64,000 nt of DNA from Clostridium sp. NkU-1 (GCA_001312405.1 BBDR01000009.1:112788-176787); one strand, 5' to 3'; shown: positions 50,637-61,051, numbered from the stretch's first letter. Program-made: numbers and translations. Notes: generated by a model from the letters alone, not told the origin.

Positions 50637-51536
50637 TTAATTTAGTTCAATGGTTATTGGTTCAGTGTCTACAACAGTTCTAGTGAAATCTGATGATGAA
50701 ATATGAAAGCTTGTTTCTAAGCTTTTTATATCAGTAATCCCGTTTGACTTCAAATCAGAATTATAAATAGTCATGGTGTCTACAGCTTTTTTTCCAGGGA
50801 GCACATCTATGGACATGGTAGGATCAACCATAAAACCATCTACGGAAGTATCTCTAACTTGAACAGTTATTTCTTCGTCACTATTATTTTCGATATAAAA
50901 TAGTAATGCAGAATAATGGTCATCCGAGGCAAAGTCTTTCCAGACGACTTTAATGTTTTTCTGGTCGCAAACTATCGTGCCTGAATCATCATAAGTTTGC
51001 GTATATGGCTCACTAAGATTTCTAATTAAATGAATCATATCGCTTTCAGCAATGGGAATGAAGTATTCGTCACTTATGCTGAGACAAAATTCAATATCGT
51101 AAATTTTCCCAATTCCACTTATGTCGATTGACGTAAGATCCATTAAAATCTTATCATTTGCCTTTTTCCCGGGAGCTACTTCACAAGAAAAAGTGAAATC
51201 GACCATATACCCATTCAAACTGGATTTTCTTGTTTGTACAGTTATATTCTTGTCAGTGTCGTTTTCAACCAATACATTCAGATATGGTCCATCAGCATCT
51301 TGATCAAAGCCTTTAACTGTTACTTTAACTCCATCTTGGTTGTATATTTCCTGTTCCTCTACTTCCACAATGGCTTTGGTGACTGCTTGCTCCTCGGTTT
51401 CATTTTGGGCGTTGGACCCATTCGTCGTTACAGACTCCGTGGTAATCACGTTTTGACCTGGTACTTCTGTGGTTTTGGTACCGCAGGCTGTGAGCATAGA
51501 TACGGCCAAGACAGTAACAATAATACTCTTCTTCAT
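50637..51536 (-). CDS. Prophage-encoded lipoprotein with a duplicated domain
   Basis: 299 residues, intact. Signal peptide with lipobox LTAC at residues 15-18, a Thr/Asn-rich linker, then two similar domains (about 65-165 and 185-295). Each contains I-T-VQxRxxSxxGxMVDxTxSxxVxPGKKAxD; compare YMVDFTFSCEVAPGKKANDK and FMVDPTMSIDVLPGKKAVDT. Likely surface-anchored and expressed in the lysogen. Family not identified; possible superinfection-exclusion or fitness gene. Confidence 0.8.
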   Translation of the reverse strand: MKKSIIVTVLAVSMLTACGTKTTEVPGQNVITTESVTTNGSNAQNETEEQAVTKAIVEVEEQEIYNQDGVKVTVKGFDQDADGPYLNVLVENDTDKNITVQTRKSSLNGYMVDFTFSCEVAPGKKANDKILMDLTSIDISGIGKIYDIEFCLSISDEYFIPIAESDMIHLIRNLSEPYTQTYDDSGTIVCDQKNIKVVWKDFASDDHYSALLFYIENNSDEEITVQVRDTSVDGFMVDPTMSIDVLPGKKAVDTMTIYNSDLKSNGITDIKSLETSFHISSSDFTRTVVDTEPITIELN

Positions 51537-51582
51537 ATCATTTCCCTCCTAAAATAGCATTTATTATTAAAAAAGCCATAGG

Positions 51583-52026
51583 CTATTCTAACCTTAGTTT
51601 TATCAGTTCCTCCGGATATCCAGTGCAATCACAGAATTGTTCCCGTGTAAAGCTTTCATAGTCATGCATCAATTCATCATTAATAAGAAGGTGCGCAGCA
51701 AATCGGTTTGCTTGCCGTTCTATCTTTGATGTTAAAAGCAGTGTGTATCCATTCATGAAGGTGCAATTTTGAGTACGATGCATTATCGCATGTCCCAATT
51801 CATGCGCCAGTATAACTTTATGGTAAGAATTATCCTTTATGTTGGAATTGATAAATATGTACCTTCTACGCTTTAAATATTTATAATATCCAGCAATGTT
51901 GTCCCCCATTGGCATATTTATTATAGTTACATTCAAGTAATCGGCCAGTTCCCCCGGATCGTTAGTCCCATATTTATCAACCAAACCTTTTACTATCTTT
52001 GGTATTTCTGTGCTTAACGTAAACAT
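51583..52026 (-). CDS. ImmA/IrrE-type metallopeptidase
   Basis: About 147 residues with the zinc motif HELGHAIMH and a downstream ERQANRFAAHLL acidic helix. In ICEBs1, ImmA cleaves the ImmR repressor to induce excision; here the gene lies directly downstream of the repressor on the same strand. ATG at 52026 after GGGGGTG; a TTG at 52035 is in frame. Confidence 0.88.
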   Translation of the reverse strand: MFTLSTEIPKIVKGLVDKYGTNDPGELADYLNVTIINMPMGDNIAGYYKYLKRRRYIFINSNIKDNSYHKVILAHELGHAIMHRTQNCTFMNGYTLLLTSKIERQANRFAAHLLINDELMHDYESFTREQFCDCTGYPEELIKLRLE

Positions 52027-52042
52027 CACCCCCAAAAGAAAC

Positions 52043-52475
52043 CTATTTCTTATACCTATTTTTGTTTGGATTATAGGTTACTTTGTTTTTCTTTTTGGCG
52101 TCTGTAAGAGCAACTTCGATAGCTCTTTGCAGAAAAATCACATCTTCTTCATTTAAAGGTTGCCCATTGTAAAATATTGGCCCGTCAGTTGCGCTTGAGA
52201 TTTCTTCCATTATGCGATCAAGATCTTTAGCTATATCGCGCTTATCTCTAGCGGTAAGCTCTGATTCTTTCTTCTCCGATTCTTCTCCTCCTGTCATAAG
52301 ATAGTCAACCGATACTCCGAAAAAAATCAGCAATTTTTTTCATCTTATCTTGTTTTGGTACGTATCTTCCTGCTTTCCAATTGCTAATGGTGGCAGTAGT
52401 TATCCCTGTTTCTTTGCATACTCGATATGGAGTTACCCCATTTTCTTTACATAATTTCTCAAAAATATCATACAT
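52043..52475 (-). CDS. CI-like phage repressor (frameshift at 52320-52326)
   Basis: XRE-type HTH (MYDIFEKLCKENGVTPYRVC, ETGITTATISNWKAGRYVP) followed by a charged C-terminal segment. The A7 run 52320-52326 should be A6 so that IADFFGVSVDYLMTGGE is continuous. About 144 residues. ATG at 52475 after AAGAGGTGCTAT. Expressed from the minus-strand promoter at 52626-52654. Confidence 0.85.
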
Positions 52476-52503
52476 ATAGCACCTCTTAAAAATAAGTTCG
52501 AAA

Positions 52504-52654
52504 AATAAGCTAAACTTATTGACAAGCTTTGAAATCAATGCTATTATATGGACATAGCTTTGATATAAAAGCTAAAACAAAAGCGATTAGCTTGGATTTC
52601 TTCTATAACTTTGACCGACATCTTGATTATATTAGAAAACTTAGCTAATGTCAA
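52504..52654. promoter_or_regulatory. Prophage switch region: face-to-face promoters and operators
   Basis: Rightward promoter TTGACA-N17-TATTAT (52519-52547). Leftward promoter TTGACA-N17-TATAAT (52654-52626, minus strand). Operator-like repeats AGCTTTGAAATCAATGCTA (52525-52543) and AGCTTTGATATAAAAGCTA (52556-52574) have dyad symmetry and are 31 bp apart; the first fills the rightward -35/-10 spacer. AATAAG-N5-CTTATT (52504-52520) is a further inverted repeat. The two promoters converge. Confidence 0.8.
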
Positions 52655-52681
52655 TAGATTTCTTAGTTAGGAGGTGTAAAT

Positions 52682-52882
52682 TTGTACCAGAAATATGTGG
52701 ATCTAAGAGACAAAGCAAAAGTAACTGATTATAAAGTTGCAAAACAGACAGGTGTTTCCACAGCGACATTAACAAATTGGAAATACGGAAGATACACCCC
52801 AAAGCTTGACAAGCTTACGGCTCTGGCAAAGTACTTTGATGTTTCGATTGAGTATTTCACAAATGGGACCCAGGATACATAA
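52682..52882 (+). CDS. Cro-like HTH protein
   Basis: 66 residues, TTG start after TAGGAGGTGTAAA. XRE fold (YKVAKQTGVSTATLTNWKYGRYTP, LAKYFDVSIEYF) very like the repressor HTH, so it probably binds the same operators. First gene of the rightward early transcript. Confidence 0.85.
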   Translation: MYQKYVDLRDKAKVTDYKVAKQTGVSTATLTNWKYGRYTPKLDKLTALAKYFDVSIEYFTNGTQDT

Positions 52883-52910
52883 CAGTACATTGAAAAAGAG
52901 GAAGTGAGGC

Positions 52911-53036
52911 ATGGTTACGGTTACATATTCATGTAAGTCCTGCAAGCACCGCAACCGTTGTCCTGAGCGTAGCAGGCGATATCCATGCAAAGATTATATA
53001 AGGAGGGATTCAAGTGCCAAAACTAAAACCAAGTGA
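52911..53036 (+). CDS. Small Cys-rich protein, hypothetical
   Basis: 41 residues: VTYSCKSCKHRNRCP then a basic stretch and YPCKDY, a possible zinc-binding peptide. ATG at 52911 after GAAGTGAGGC; overlaps the next gene by 23 bp. Confidence 0.55.
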   Translation: MVTVTYSCKSCKHRNRCPERSRRYPCKDYIRRDSSAKTKTK

Positions 53037-53298
53037 CAAAGAAGTGTCCAATCGGGTGGTCCAGGCCTGCATCTCCAGCAATATGGCTCTTTACGATTGC
53101 AGCGAGAAAGCAATGGCGGTCAAGCTTGGGGTAACAACCAGAACGATTCAGAATAAGCGATCTAAGCCAGGGACACTTACCTTGAATGAGCTGTGGGATT
53201 TAAGCAAAGCTCTAAAGCTTACGCCAATACAGGCGGCTAGCATAGCCCTGGGGAGACCACTCACCAGTAAAGAGATTAAGGAGTTTATTCTATTATGA
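53014..53298 (+). CDS. Phage HTH DNA-binding protein
   Basis: 94 residues, GTG start after AGGAGGGATTCAA. HTH around KAMAVKLGVTTRTIQNKRSKP, then a helical domain. Probably a regulator of the early operon. Confidence 0.7.
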   Translation: MPKLKPSDKEVSNRVVQACISSNMALYDCSEKAMAVKLGVTTRTIQNKRSKPGTLTLNELWDLSKALKLTPIQAASIALGRPLTSKEIKEFILL

Positions 53299-53444
53299 AA
53301 AAGTACTTTGATAACCTAGATGATTACACCGACACCCGCCCGTCACGCTTGATGGAGTTTACGAAGTGGTTTCTGCCGGCAGTCATCTTTGTAGCCTGTG
53401 TGATTGTGATTTTGGGAACATGCGGGCATTTGGAAGCTTTGTGA
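53295..53444 (+). CDS. Small single-pass membrane protein, hypothetical
   Basis: 49 residues; ATGA overlap with the previous gene. Polar N-terminus and a hydrophobic helix WFLPAVIFVACVIVILG near residues 25-41. Function unknown. Confidence 0.6.
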   Translation: MKKYFDNLDDYTDTRPSRLMEFTKWFLPAVIFVACVIVILGTCGHLEAL

Positions 53445-53460
53445 GAGGGGGTGAGAAATC

Positions 53461-53673
53461 ATGAAAAATCCTAAAGCAGATTTGGAAGCCATCATGGATT
53501 TGTTGGCAGAGTGGCGCAAGGAGAACGGCGTGGGTTATGTGAGTATGTGGATTACCGAAAATGGAGGTGGACAAGCCTTTGACCTCGATGACGGTCCCTC
53601 GCGTTATGAAGTATCTAAGGACTATGAAAAAGCAGAAACCCCAGGAGCTGCAACTCCCAGGGAATCAAGGTAA
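53461..53673 (+). CDS. Hypothetical phage protein
   Basis: 70 residues starting MKNPKADLEAIMDLLAEWRK, after GAGGGGGTGAGAAATC. No recognisable domain. Confidence 0.55.
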   Translation: MKNPKADLEAIMDLLAEWRKENGVGYVSMWITENGGGQAFDLDDGPSRYEVSKDYEKAETPGAATPRESR

Positions 53674-53726
53674 CTGATAATAACTTTACACCCTTATTAT
53701 AAGGGATTTACAGGAGGATTGCAACA

Positions 53727-55001
53727 ATGTCTATGAAAATCAATCAGTTAGAGATTGAAAACGTAAAGAGAATTAAGGCCGTAAAGATTGAGCCAACGGC
53801 CAACGGCCTCACTATCATCGGAGGAAGGAATAATCAGGGAAAGACCTCTGTATTGGATTCCATTGCCTGGGTGCTGGGCGGAGACAAGTTCCGACCCTCA
53901 CAGGCCCAGCGGGAACAATCCGTGATCCCTCCGAACCTGCGTATTACTATGAGCAATGGCCTTGTAGTGGAGCGGAAGGGAAAGAACAGCGCCCTTAAGG
54001 TCACGGACCCAAACGGGCAAAAGGGAGGTCAGCAGCTCCTTAATGACTTTGTGGAGCAGTTCGCCCTTAACCTTCCAAAGTTCATGGAATCAACCTCAAA
54101 GGAAAAGGCTCAGATTCTTCTTAAGATCATCGGAGTGGGGGACAAGCTGGTGACACTGGAAAAGGAAGAGCAGGAGCATTACAATGAGCGGCTTGCCATT
54201 GGCCGTATTGCGGATCAGAAAGAGAAGTACGCCAAGGAGCAGCCCTATTATAACGATGCCCCGGCGGAACTTGTATCAGCTTCGGAGCTCATTAAGAAAC
54301 AGCAGGATATCCTGGCGCAGAATGGTGAGAACCGGAGAAAAAAAGGAACGTCTCCATCAACTGGAACAGGAAGACCAAAGACTTATGGAGCAGATTCAGG
54401 AGTTACTTAAGAAACAGGAAGCGGTCCGGGCCGATCTTGCCATTGCCAGAATGGATGCCAAGGATTTAGAGGACCAGTCTACCACAGAGTTGGAGCAGAA
54501 CATTTCTGATATTGAAGAGATCAACAGGAAAGTCCGGGCGAATCTTGACAAGGAAAAGGCGGAGGACGATGCCAAAGAGTACCGCAGGCAGTACGATCAG
54601 TTGACCAAACAGCTTAATAGCACGCGTGACGCAAAGAATGACCTTCTTAAATCGGCGGCGTTGCCCCTTCCAGAGCTTTCCATCAAAGATGGCGAGCTGG
54701 TTTACAAAGGCCAGCAGTGGGACAACATGTCTGGATCTGATCGACTGAAAGTATCCACTGCCATTGTAAGAAAGCTCAACCCGGAATGCGGTTTCGTTCT
54801 CCTGGACAAGCTGGAGCAGATGGACCTTGAAGTACTTAGGGAGTTCGGGGAGTGGCTGGAATCAGAGGGCCTGCAGGCTATTGCAACCCGAGTAAGCACC
54901 GGGGAAGAGTGTTCCATAATCATTGAAGATGGATATGTGGCAGGACAAGAGCACCCGGTTGTAGAAGGTGGAAGCCAGAATGGAAGAAAGGAGTATTTTA
55001 A
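53727..55001 (+). CDS. SbcC/Rad50-like phage ATPase (two indels)
   Basis: AAA_23-type protein: N-terminal Walker A GGRNNQGKTSVLDSI near residue 33, long coiled coil (about 150-290), then a C-terminal Walker B-like FVLLDKLEQMD. A7 at 54338-54344 should be A6 (NRRKKERLHQLEQE). The current frame then runs past the next start; one base missing near 54966 would give a natural end WKPEWKKGVF with the stop at 54999-55001 overlapping the next ATG (TAATG). Probably part of a phage recombination module. Confidence 0.8.
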
Positions 55002-56128
55002 TGCAGATTATCAGAGGGAAATTACCGGGGGCAAAAAAGATTATTGTATACGGCCCGGAGGGTATCGGCAAATCGACGTTTGCTGCACAGTTCCCGGATC
55101 CGGTATTTATTGATACTGAGGGTAGCACCAAAGACATGGATGTGGCAAGGCTTCCGGAGCCCAGCAGCTGGACCATGATCATGGAACAGGTTTCAGAGGT
55201 GATTCGGACGCCGGGTATCTGCAAGACCTTAATCGTTGATACCGCAGACTGGGCGGAAATGCTTTGTACTGCCAGTGTTTGTGATAAGAACCATAAAAGC
55301 AGCATTGAAGAGTTTGGATATGGAAAGGGATACATATACATTCAGGAGGATTTTGGAAAGCTTTTGAACCTCCTCACAGACGTGATAAAAGTTGGTATCA
55401 ATGTAGTTCTTACGGCCCACGCTAAAATGCGGAAGTTTGAGCAGCCGGATGAGTTGGGTGCTTATGACCGATGGGAAATGAAGCTTAGCAAGGGGGTGGC
55501 CCCTATGGTAAAGGAATGGGCGGATATGGTCCTGTTTTGCAACTATAAGACTATGGTGGTCAACGTAGATGGACAAGGAGCGCAGAAGGGCAAGAACAAA
55601 GCCCAAGGTGGCAAGCGTGTCATGTATACGACCCATCATTCCTGTTGGGACGCTAAGAACCGGTACGGGCTTCCTGATGAAATGCCATTTGAATATGGGG
55701 CCATTCGTCACATTATTGAAGAATCGACAGGCCAGGCAACCCCTGTAAAGGAAGAGAGAAAGGCAGCTCCACCCCCTTCACAGCCGAGGCAGGAAGAAGC
55801 TGGGAGTACAGTCAGTAAAAGCAATCAGGAGCCTCCAAAGGAAGAGAAAACAGCTCCACCAGTGGAAACAAAGTCGGGGCCTATAAATCCACCGGAAGTG
55901 AAGGTTGACGGACGGATCCCGAAAGCCCTTCGTGATCTGATGATCAATAATCAGGTTGACGAGTGGGATATCCAGAATGTTGTGGCTGCCAGAGGATACT
56001 TTCCTGCAGATATGGCGGTCGCTGATTATCCGCCGGATTTTATTGCCGGTGTATTGGTGGGAGCCTGGGATCAGATGTTTGACATAATTAAGGAAATGAA
56101 AGAAAAAGACAGCTTGGTATTTAATTAA
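55001..56128 (+). CDS. Sak4-like phage recombination ATPase (AAA_24)
   Basis: RecA-core NTPase: Walker A YGPEGIGKSTFA near residue 15, Walker B LIVDTADWAEML, then LTAHAKMRKF. 375 residues; the C-terminal third is Pro/Glu/Lys-rich linker plus a small domain. Sak4 proteins assist single-strand annealing with a phage SSB; DUF669 follows. ATG at 55001 after AAAGGAGTATTTTA (the longer in-frame ATG at 54968 lacks this). Confidence 0.85.
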   Translation: MQIIRGKLPGAKKIIVYGPEGIGKSTFAAQFPDPVFIDTEGSTKDMDVARLPEPSSWTMIMEQVSEVIRTPGICKTLIVDTADWAEMLCTASVCDKNHKSSIEEFGYGKGYIYIQEDFGKLLNLLTDVIKVGINVVLTAHAKMRKFEQPDELGAYDRWEMKLSKGVAPMVKEWADMVLFCNYKTMVVNVDGQGAQKGKNKAQGGKRVMYTTHHSCWDAKNRYGLPDEMPFEYGAIRHIIEESTGQATPVKEERKAAPPPSQPRQEEAGSTVSKSNQEPPKEEKTAPPVETKSGPINPPEVKVDGRIPKALRDLMINNQVDEWDIQNVVAARGYFPADMAVADYPPDFIAGVLVGAWDQMFDIIKEMKEKDSLVFN

Positions 56129-56142
56129 GGAGGTAGTGATTT

Positions 56143-56598
56143 ATGAATAACGAAGAAATGGGAAGAGAAATAGGCTGGGACGATCAAATCGAAAACGAGG
56201 GCCAGGACTTTGAACCCCTCCCAGACGGTGAATATGAATTTACAGTAGCTTCTATGGAGCGCGGAAGGTTTCCTGGAAGCGCCAAGATGACGGCCTGCAA
56301 CATGGCCAGCCTGGACTTGATCGTCAAGGATGCAGATGGTAATGATCGCCATGTATATGACACCCTGTACTTGAACTCTAAGGCTGAATGGAAGTTAAGC
56401 CAGTTCTTCCTTGGGATCGGTCAGAAAAAGAAAGGGGAGTCATTAAAACCCAACTGGAATACGGTCCCTGGATCTACCGGAAAGTTAGAGCTTTACATAG
56501 ATGAGTACAAGGATAAGGAAGGGAAGCCCAGGAGAAACAATAAGATTTCCAAGTACCTTCCGTATGAACCGAAAAAGTTTGAAGCAGGGAAGTTTTAA
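56143..56598 (+). CDS. DUF669 family phage protein
   Basis: 151 residues. Start IGWDDQIENEGQDFEPLPDGEYEFTV and later WNTVPGSTGKLELYIDEYKDKEG are typical of DUF669, found beside Sak4 ATPases and thought to act as single-strand DNA-binding proteins. ATG at 56143 after AAGGAGGTAGTGATTT. Confidence 0.85.
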   Translation: MNNEEMGREIGWDDQIENEGQDFEPLPDGEYEFTVASMERGRFPGSAKMTACNMASLDLIVKDADGNDRHVYDTLYLNSKAEWKLSQFFLGIGQKKKGESLKPNWNTVPGSTGKLELYIDEYKDKEGKPRRNNKISKYLPYEPKKFEAGKF

Positions 56599-56600
56599 CT

Positions 56601-57225
56601 ATGCCAGCAAAGATTGATCATACAGGAAAGAGATTTGGAAAACTGGTAGTTCTCAAAAGAATGCCCCAGCAGAAATATGAAAAAGCCAAATACCTATGCC
56701 AATGTGATTGTGGCAATCAAATAGTGGTTAACAGCTCAAACTTATCTACAGGACATGCAAAATCTTGTGGTTGCATAGTAAAAAAAGCACGGATTATCGC
56801 ATAAAGAACGCCTGTACAATATCTGGGTCGGAATGAAACAAAGATGCAGAGATGAAAACTCTCCAGATTATTACAGGTATGGAGGAAGAGGGATTCGTGT
56901 TTGCTATGAATGGGATAATGATTATCTTTCATTCAGAAATTGGGCAATGCAGAATGGTTATGATGATACTCTTTCAATTGACAGAGTTGATTCAAACGGT
57001 AACTATGAACCCGGTAATTGCAGGTGGGAAACTTTTGTAATTCAAAACAACAACAAAAGTGGAAACAGAATTGTTGATTTCGGCGGGGAAAATCTAACGT
57101 TAGCGGAATTCGCAAGAAAGTGCAATATACCATATCGCATTGTTAACCAAAGGATTCAAAGGGGCTGGGATATAAGACGTATAGTCTCAACCCCAGTAAA
57201 AGGGGTGAAGAAAAATGCAACTTAG
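56601..57225 (+). CDS. AP2/HNH-type ph homing-endonuclease-like protein (frameshift at 56780-56786)
   Basis: N-terminal part with Cys pairs (YLCQCDCGNQIVV; KSCGC) followed by an AP2/HNH-like segment: WVGMKQRCRDENSPDYYRYG, GGRGIRVCYEWDNDYLSF, LSIDRVDSNGNYEPGNCRW. A C-terminal HTH-like piece LTLAEFARKCNIPYRIVNQRI follows. A7 at 56780-56786 should be A6 (IVKKHGLSHKERLYNIW). About 207 residues, more AT-rich than neighbours, inserted between DUF669 and the helicase with close spacing. Confidence 0.8.
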
Positions 57226-58797
57226 GAACTATCAGTCAGAGGCAAAGGCTGCAATCTTTGAAGAATGGGACAAGGGCGTCAAACGGACGCTCTTGGTCCT
57301 CCCCACCGGGTGTGGTAAGACAATCGTGTTTGCCAAGGTAACAGAGGATTGTGTACGAAGAGGTAACCGGGTGTTAATCCTGGCTCACCGTGGGGAGCTT
57401 TTGGATCAGGCCGCCGATAAGATTGGAAAGGCCACGGGTCTTGGGTGTGCCACCGAGAAGGCGGAGGAAACCTGCCTGGGGAGTTGGTTCCGGGTTGTAG
57501 TTGGATCCGTCCAGAGCCTTATGAGAGAAAAGAGACTAAAACAATTCCCGGTGGATTATTTCGACACCATCATTATCGACGAAGCACATCATTGTTTATC
57601 CGACAGTTACCAAAAGATTTTAGATTATTTCAAAGGGGCCAACATTCTGGGGGTTACGGCCACACCAGACCGGGGCGACATGAGAAACCTGGGTGAATGT
57701 TTTGACAGCCTGGCTTATGAATATACGCTTCCCAAAGCAATTAAGGCCGGGTTCTATCCCCGATCAAAGCCCTTACCATTCCCCTGCAGCTTGATCTTTC
57801 AGGTGTTGGTATGCAGTCAGGGGACTTTAAGTCTGGAGATATTGCAACGGCTCTGGATCCATACCTGTATCAGATCGTAGATGAAATGGAAAAGCATTGT
57901 AAAGACCGGAAGACCGTTGTATTCCTTCCTCTGGTAAAAACAAGCCAGAAGTTCCGGGATATCTTGAATGAAAAGGGATTTAAGGCTGCCGAGGTAAATG
58001 GGGACAGCAAAGACCGGGCGGAGGTCCTGACGGCTTATGACCGGGGAGATTATAACGTTCTCTGCAATTCCATGCTTCTTACGGAAGGCTGGGACTGCCC
58101 AAGTGTAGATTGTATTGTGGTGCTTCGACCCACAAAGGTCCGAAGCCTTTACAGCCAGATGGTAGGGCGCGGCACCCGGTTATTCCCAGGAAAAGACCAC
58201 TTACTATTATTGGACTTCTTATGGCACACGGAACGTCATGAATTATGCCATCCTGCAAGTCTGATCTGTCAGGATGAGGAAGTCGCAAAGAAAATGACGG
58301 AGAACATCGAAAAGGCCGGCTGCCCTATAGATATTGAAGAAGCAGAAAAGCAGGCCGCAGAAGATGTTGTCGCTCAAAGAGAGGAAGCACTTGCAAAGCA
58401 GCTTAAGGAAATGAGAAACCGTAAAAAGAAGCTGGTGGATCCTCTGCAGTTTGAAATGAGTATCCAGGCAGAGGATCTATCTGGATATGTGCCGGCCTTT
58501 GGTTGGGAAATGGCACCTCCATCAGACAGCCAGAAAAGAGAGCTTGAAAAGCGCGGGATTCTCCCTGATCAGATAGACAATGCTGGAAAAGCCAGCTTAA
58601 TCCTGGATCGTTTGCACAAGCGGCAGGAAGAAAACTTAAGCACACCGAAACAGATCCGCTGCCTGGAAAAGTACGGATTCCAGCACGTAGGAACATGGAA
58701 CTTTGATTCTGCGAAAAATATGATTGACCGTATCGCAGCGGCAGGTTGGCGGGGAGCTCCTGCAGGTGTAAATCCGCAGGAATACATACCGGAATAA
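57215..58797 (+). CDS. DEAH-box phage helicase (frameshift near 57756)
   Basis: Superfamily 2 helicase: motif I LPTGCGKT near residue 30, DEAHH (motif II), TATPDRGD (motif III), and C-terminal GRGTRLFPGKD (motif VI). One base is missing near 57756; corrected text reads KAGFLSPIKALTIPLQLDLSG. About 527 residues. The tail contains a second conserved region LSTPKQIRCLEKYGF. Overlaps the preceding gene by 11 bp. Confidence 0.9.
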
Positions 58798-58810
58798 GGA
58801 GACTTGAAAC

Positions 58811-61049
58811 ATGGATAGTACATACGACCTCATGGAGGTCCTTAATCATATAGACCCATCAGAGCTTGACTACCAGGGTTGGGTTAATGTTGGAATGGCC
58901 CTGCAGCATGAAGGGTATTCCGTTGATGTATGGGACCGTTGGAGCATGAATGACCGGCGCTATCACGCAGGTGAATGTGAGCAGAAATGGCGGGGCTTCC
59001 ACGGGGCCGGTACTCCGGTAACAGGTGGAACCATTGTCCAGTATGCCAGGGATCAGGGATGGACACCTCCCTATGATCCTGGGACAGCCCTTGACTGGAA
59101 CGACACTATATCGGTGGAAGGTGTAGTCGTTGACGGAAATTGGGTAGAAGGCCGGGAAGTTGTTGAGCCTGATCGGTGGGATCCAGCGAGGGAGCTTATC
59201 AAATACTTGGAAACACTCTTTGAAGCTGGCGAGAATGTTGGTTATGTAGTTAAGAGCTACAAAAAGGAAGATGAAGAAAAGTGGGTACCGGCAGACCGCG
59301 GGGCCTACGACCGAACTGCAGGACAACTGATTGAGCTCTTATCACAGTGCAATGGGGATATAGGCAGCGTGCTTGGTGACTACGATCCGGAGGGCGGAGC
59401 CTGGATCCGATTTAATCCCATGGACGGAAAAGGTGCTAAAAACGAGAATGTAACTGATTTTAAATATGCCCTGGTGGAATCGGACTTGATGGATATTGAG
59501 AAGCAGCACGCTATTATTCGGGAGCTGGAGTTACCTGTGGCCTGTCTGGTTCATAGCGGTGGGAAAAGTCTTCACGCCATTGTAAAAATTGATGCTGCTG
59601 ATTATGCAGAGTACCGGAAGCGTGTGGATTATCTTTATGATATCTGCAAGAAGAATGGACTTGCTATTGATCAGCAGAACCGGAATCCTTCCAGGTTATC
59701 CAGAATGCCCGGTGTCATGCGGGGCACTCAGAAACAGTTTATCGTTGATACTAATATAGGAAAAGAGAGCTGGACGGAGTGGAAAGAATGGATTGAGTCC
59801 ATCAATGATGATCTTCCAGATCCGGAAAGCCTTGATGATGTATGGGAGAACCTTCCAGAGTTGGCCCCTACTCTGATTGATGGAGTGTTAAGACAAGGCC
59901 ACAAGATGCTGATTGCAGGTCCCTCTAAGGCCGGGAAATCGTTTCTTCAGATAGAAATGTGTATTGCTATAGCTGAGGGAAAACAGTGGCTTAACTGGGC
60001 TTGTACGCAGGGAAGGGTTATGTATGTGAACCTGGAGCTTGACCGGGCCAGCTGCCTCCACCGTTTTAAAGATGTATATCAGGCACTTGGGTGGCAGCCT
60101 AAGAACCTAAAAAAACATAGATATCTGGAACTTAAGAGGAAAGTCCCGGCCCATGGACAAGCTGGCCCCGATGCTTATACGCAGGGCAGCGAAAAAGAAT
60201 TACATAGCCATAATCATTGACCCGATCTACAAGGTCATCACTGGTGACGAAAACAGCGCGGATCAGATGTCTAATTTCTGCAACCAGTTTGACAAGGTAT
60301 GTACAGAGCTTGGTGTGGCGGTGATCTACTGCCATCATCACAGCAAAGGAAGCCAGGGTGGAAAGAAGTCCATGGACCGGGCCAGCGGGTCTGGCGTATT
60401 CGCCAGGGATCCGGATGCGCTTATTGACTTAATAGAGCTGGAAGTCACAGAAGAGTTGATGAAACAACAGGAGAACCGAGTAATCTGTGACGCCTGCAGG
60501 CAGTACCTTGATGCACACTTTAAATGGGAAGACGACCTTTCTCAGGACGATTTATGCAGTAGCTTCCAGATGCTCAATTATTGCAAAGAGAAGCTGGATA
60601 AGTGGCAAATGGCAGCCCTGGAACGCAGCATCGAAGCTGCAAAGGCCAGGGTAAAAGGTATGACCGCCTGGAGGATTGAGGGGACTCTCAGAGAGTTTTC
60701 AAAGTTCGATCCGGTGAATCTATGGTTTAATTATCCGGTTCACGCGTTGGATCAATCTGGAGTCCTGGGAGATATTCAGCCAGAGGCAGAGCAGGCGCCG
60801 TGGCAAAGAGGGAGCGCAAAGAATAAGAAGAATGCTAAGAACCGAAAAATTGACCGAAAGGCAGCTCTTGAAGAAGCAATAGACGGTAGTAATTTCGGAG
60901 AATCCCCCTCCGTAAAAGAGGTTGCGGAGTATCTTGGTATATCAGAAAGAACCGTCCGGGACAGGGTAAAAGAGCATGGTGGATACATAATTGAAGATGG
61001 TCTTATTCAGAAAAGTGATGAAAAGCAAGATACGGGAAAGCCTGAATGA
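58811..61049 (+). CDS. Phage primase-helicase fusion (frameshift at 60109-60115)
   Basis: About 745 residues. N-terminal PriCT-2-like segment (SELDYQGWVNVGMALQHEG), a primase-polymerase-like middle (FKYALVESDLMD, then HSGGKSLHAIVKIDAADY), a RepA-type AAA_25 ATPase with Walker A AGPSKAGKS, and after correction of A7 60109-60115 to A6 Walker B IIIDPIYKVI with YCHHHSKG. The C-terminus has an HTH (VKEVAEYLGISERTVRDRV). The repeats immediately downstream may be its origin. Confidence 0.85.
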
Positions 61050-61051
61050 TA

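Noticed and set aside
7157..61049. Programmed frameshifting or slippage at A7/T7 runs as a regulatory system
   Set aside because: The sites hit unrelated essential genes, are mixed with deletions at other sequences, and lack stimulatory elements; sequence error is the simpler explanation.
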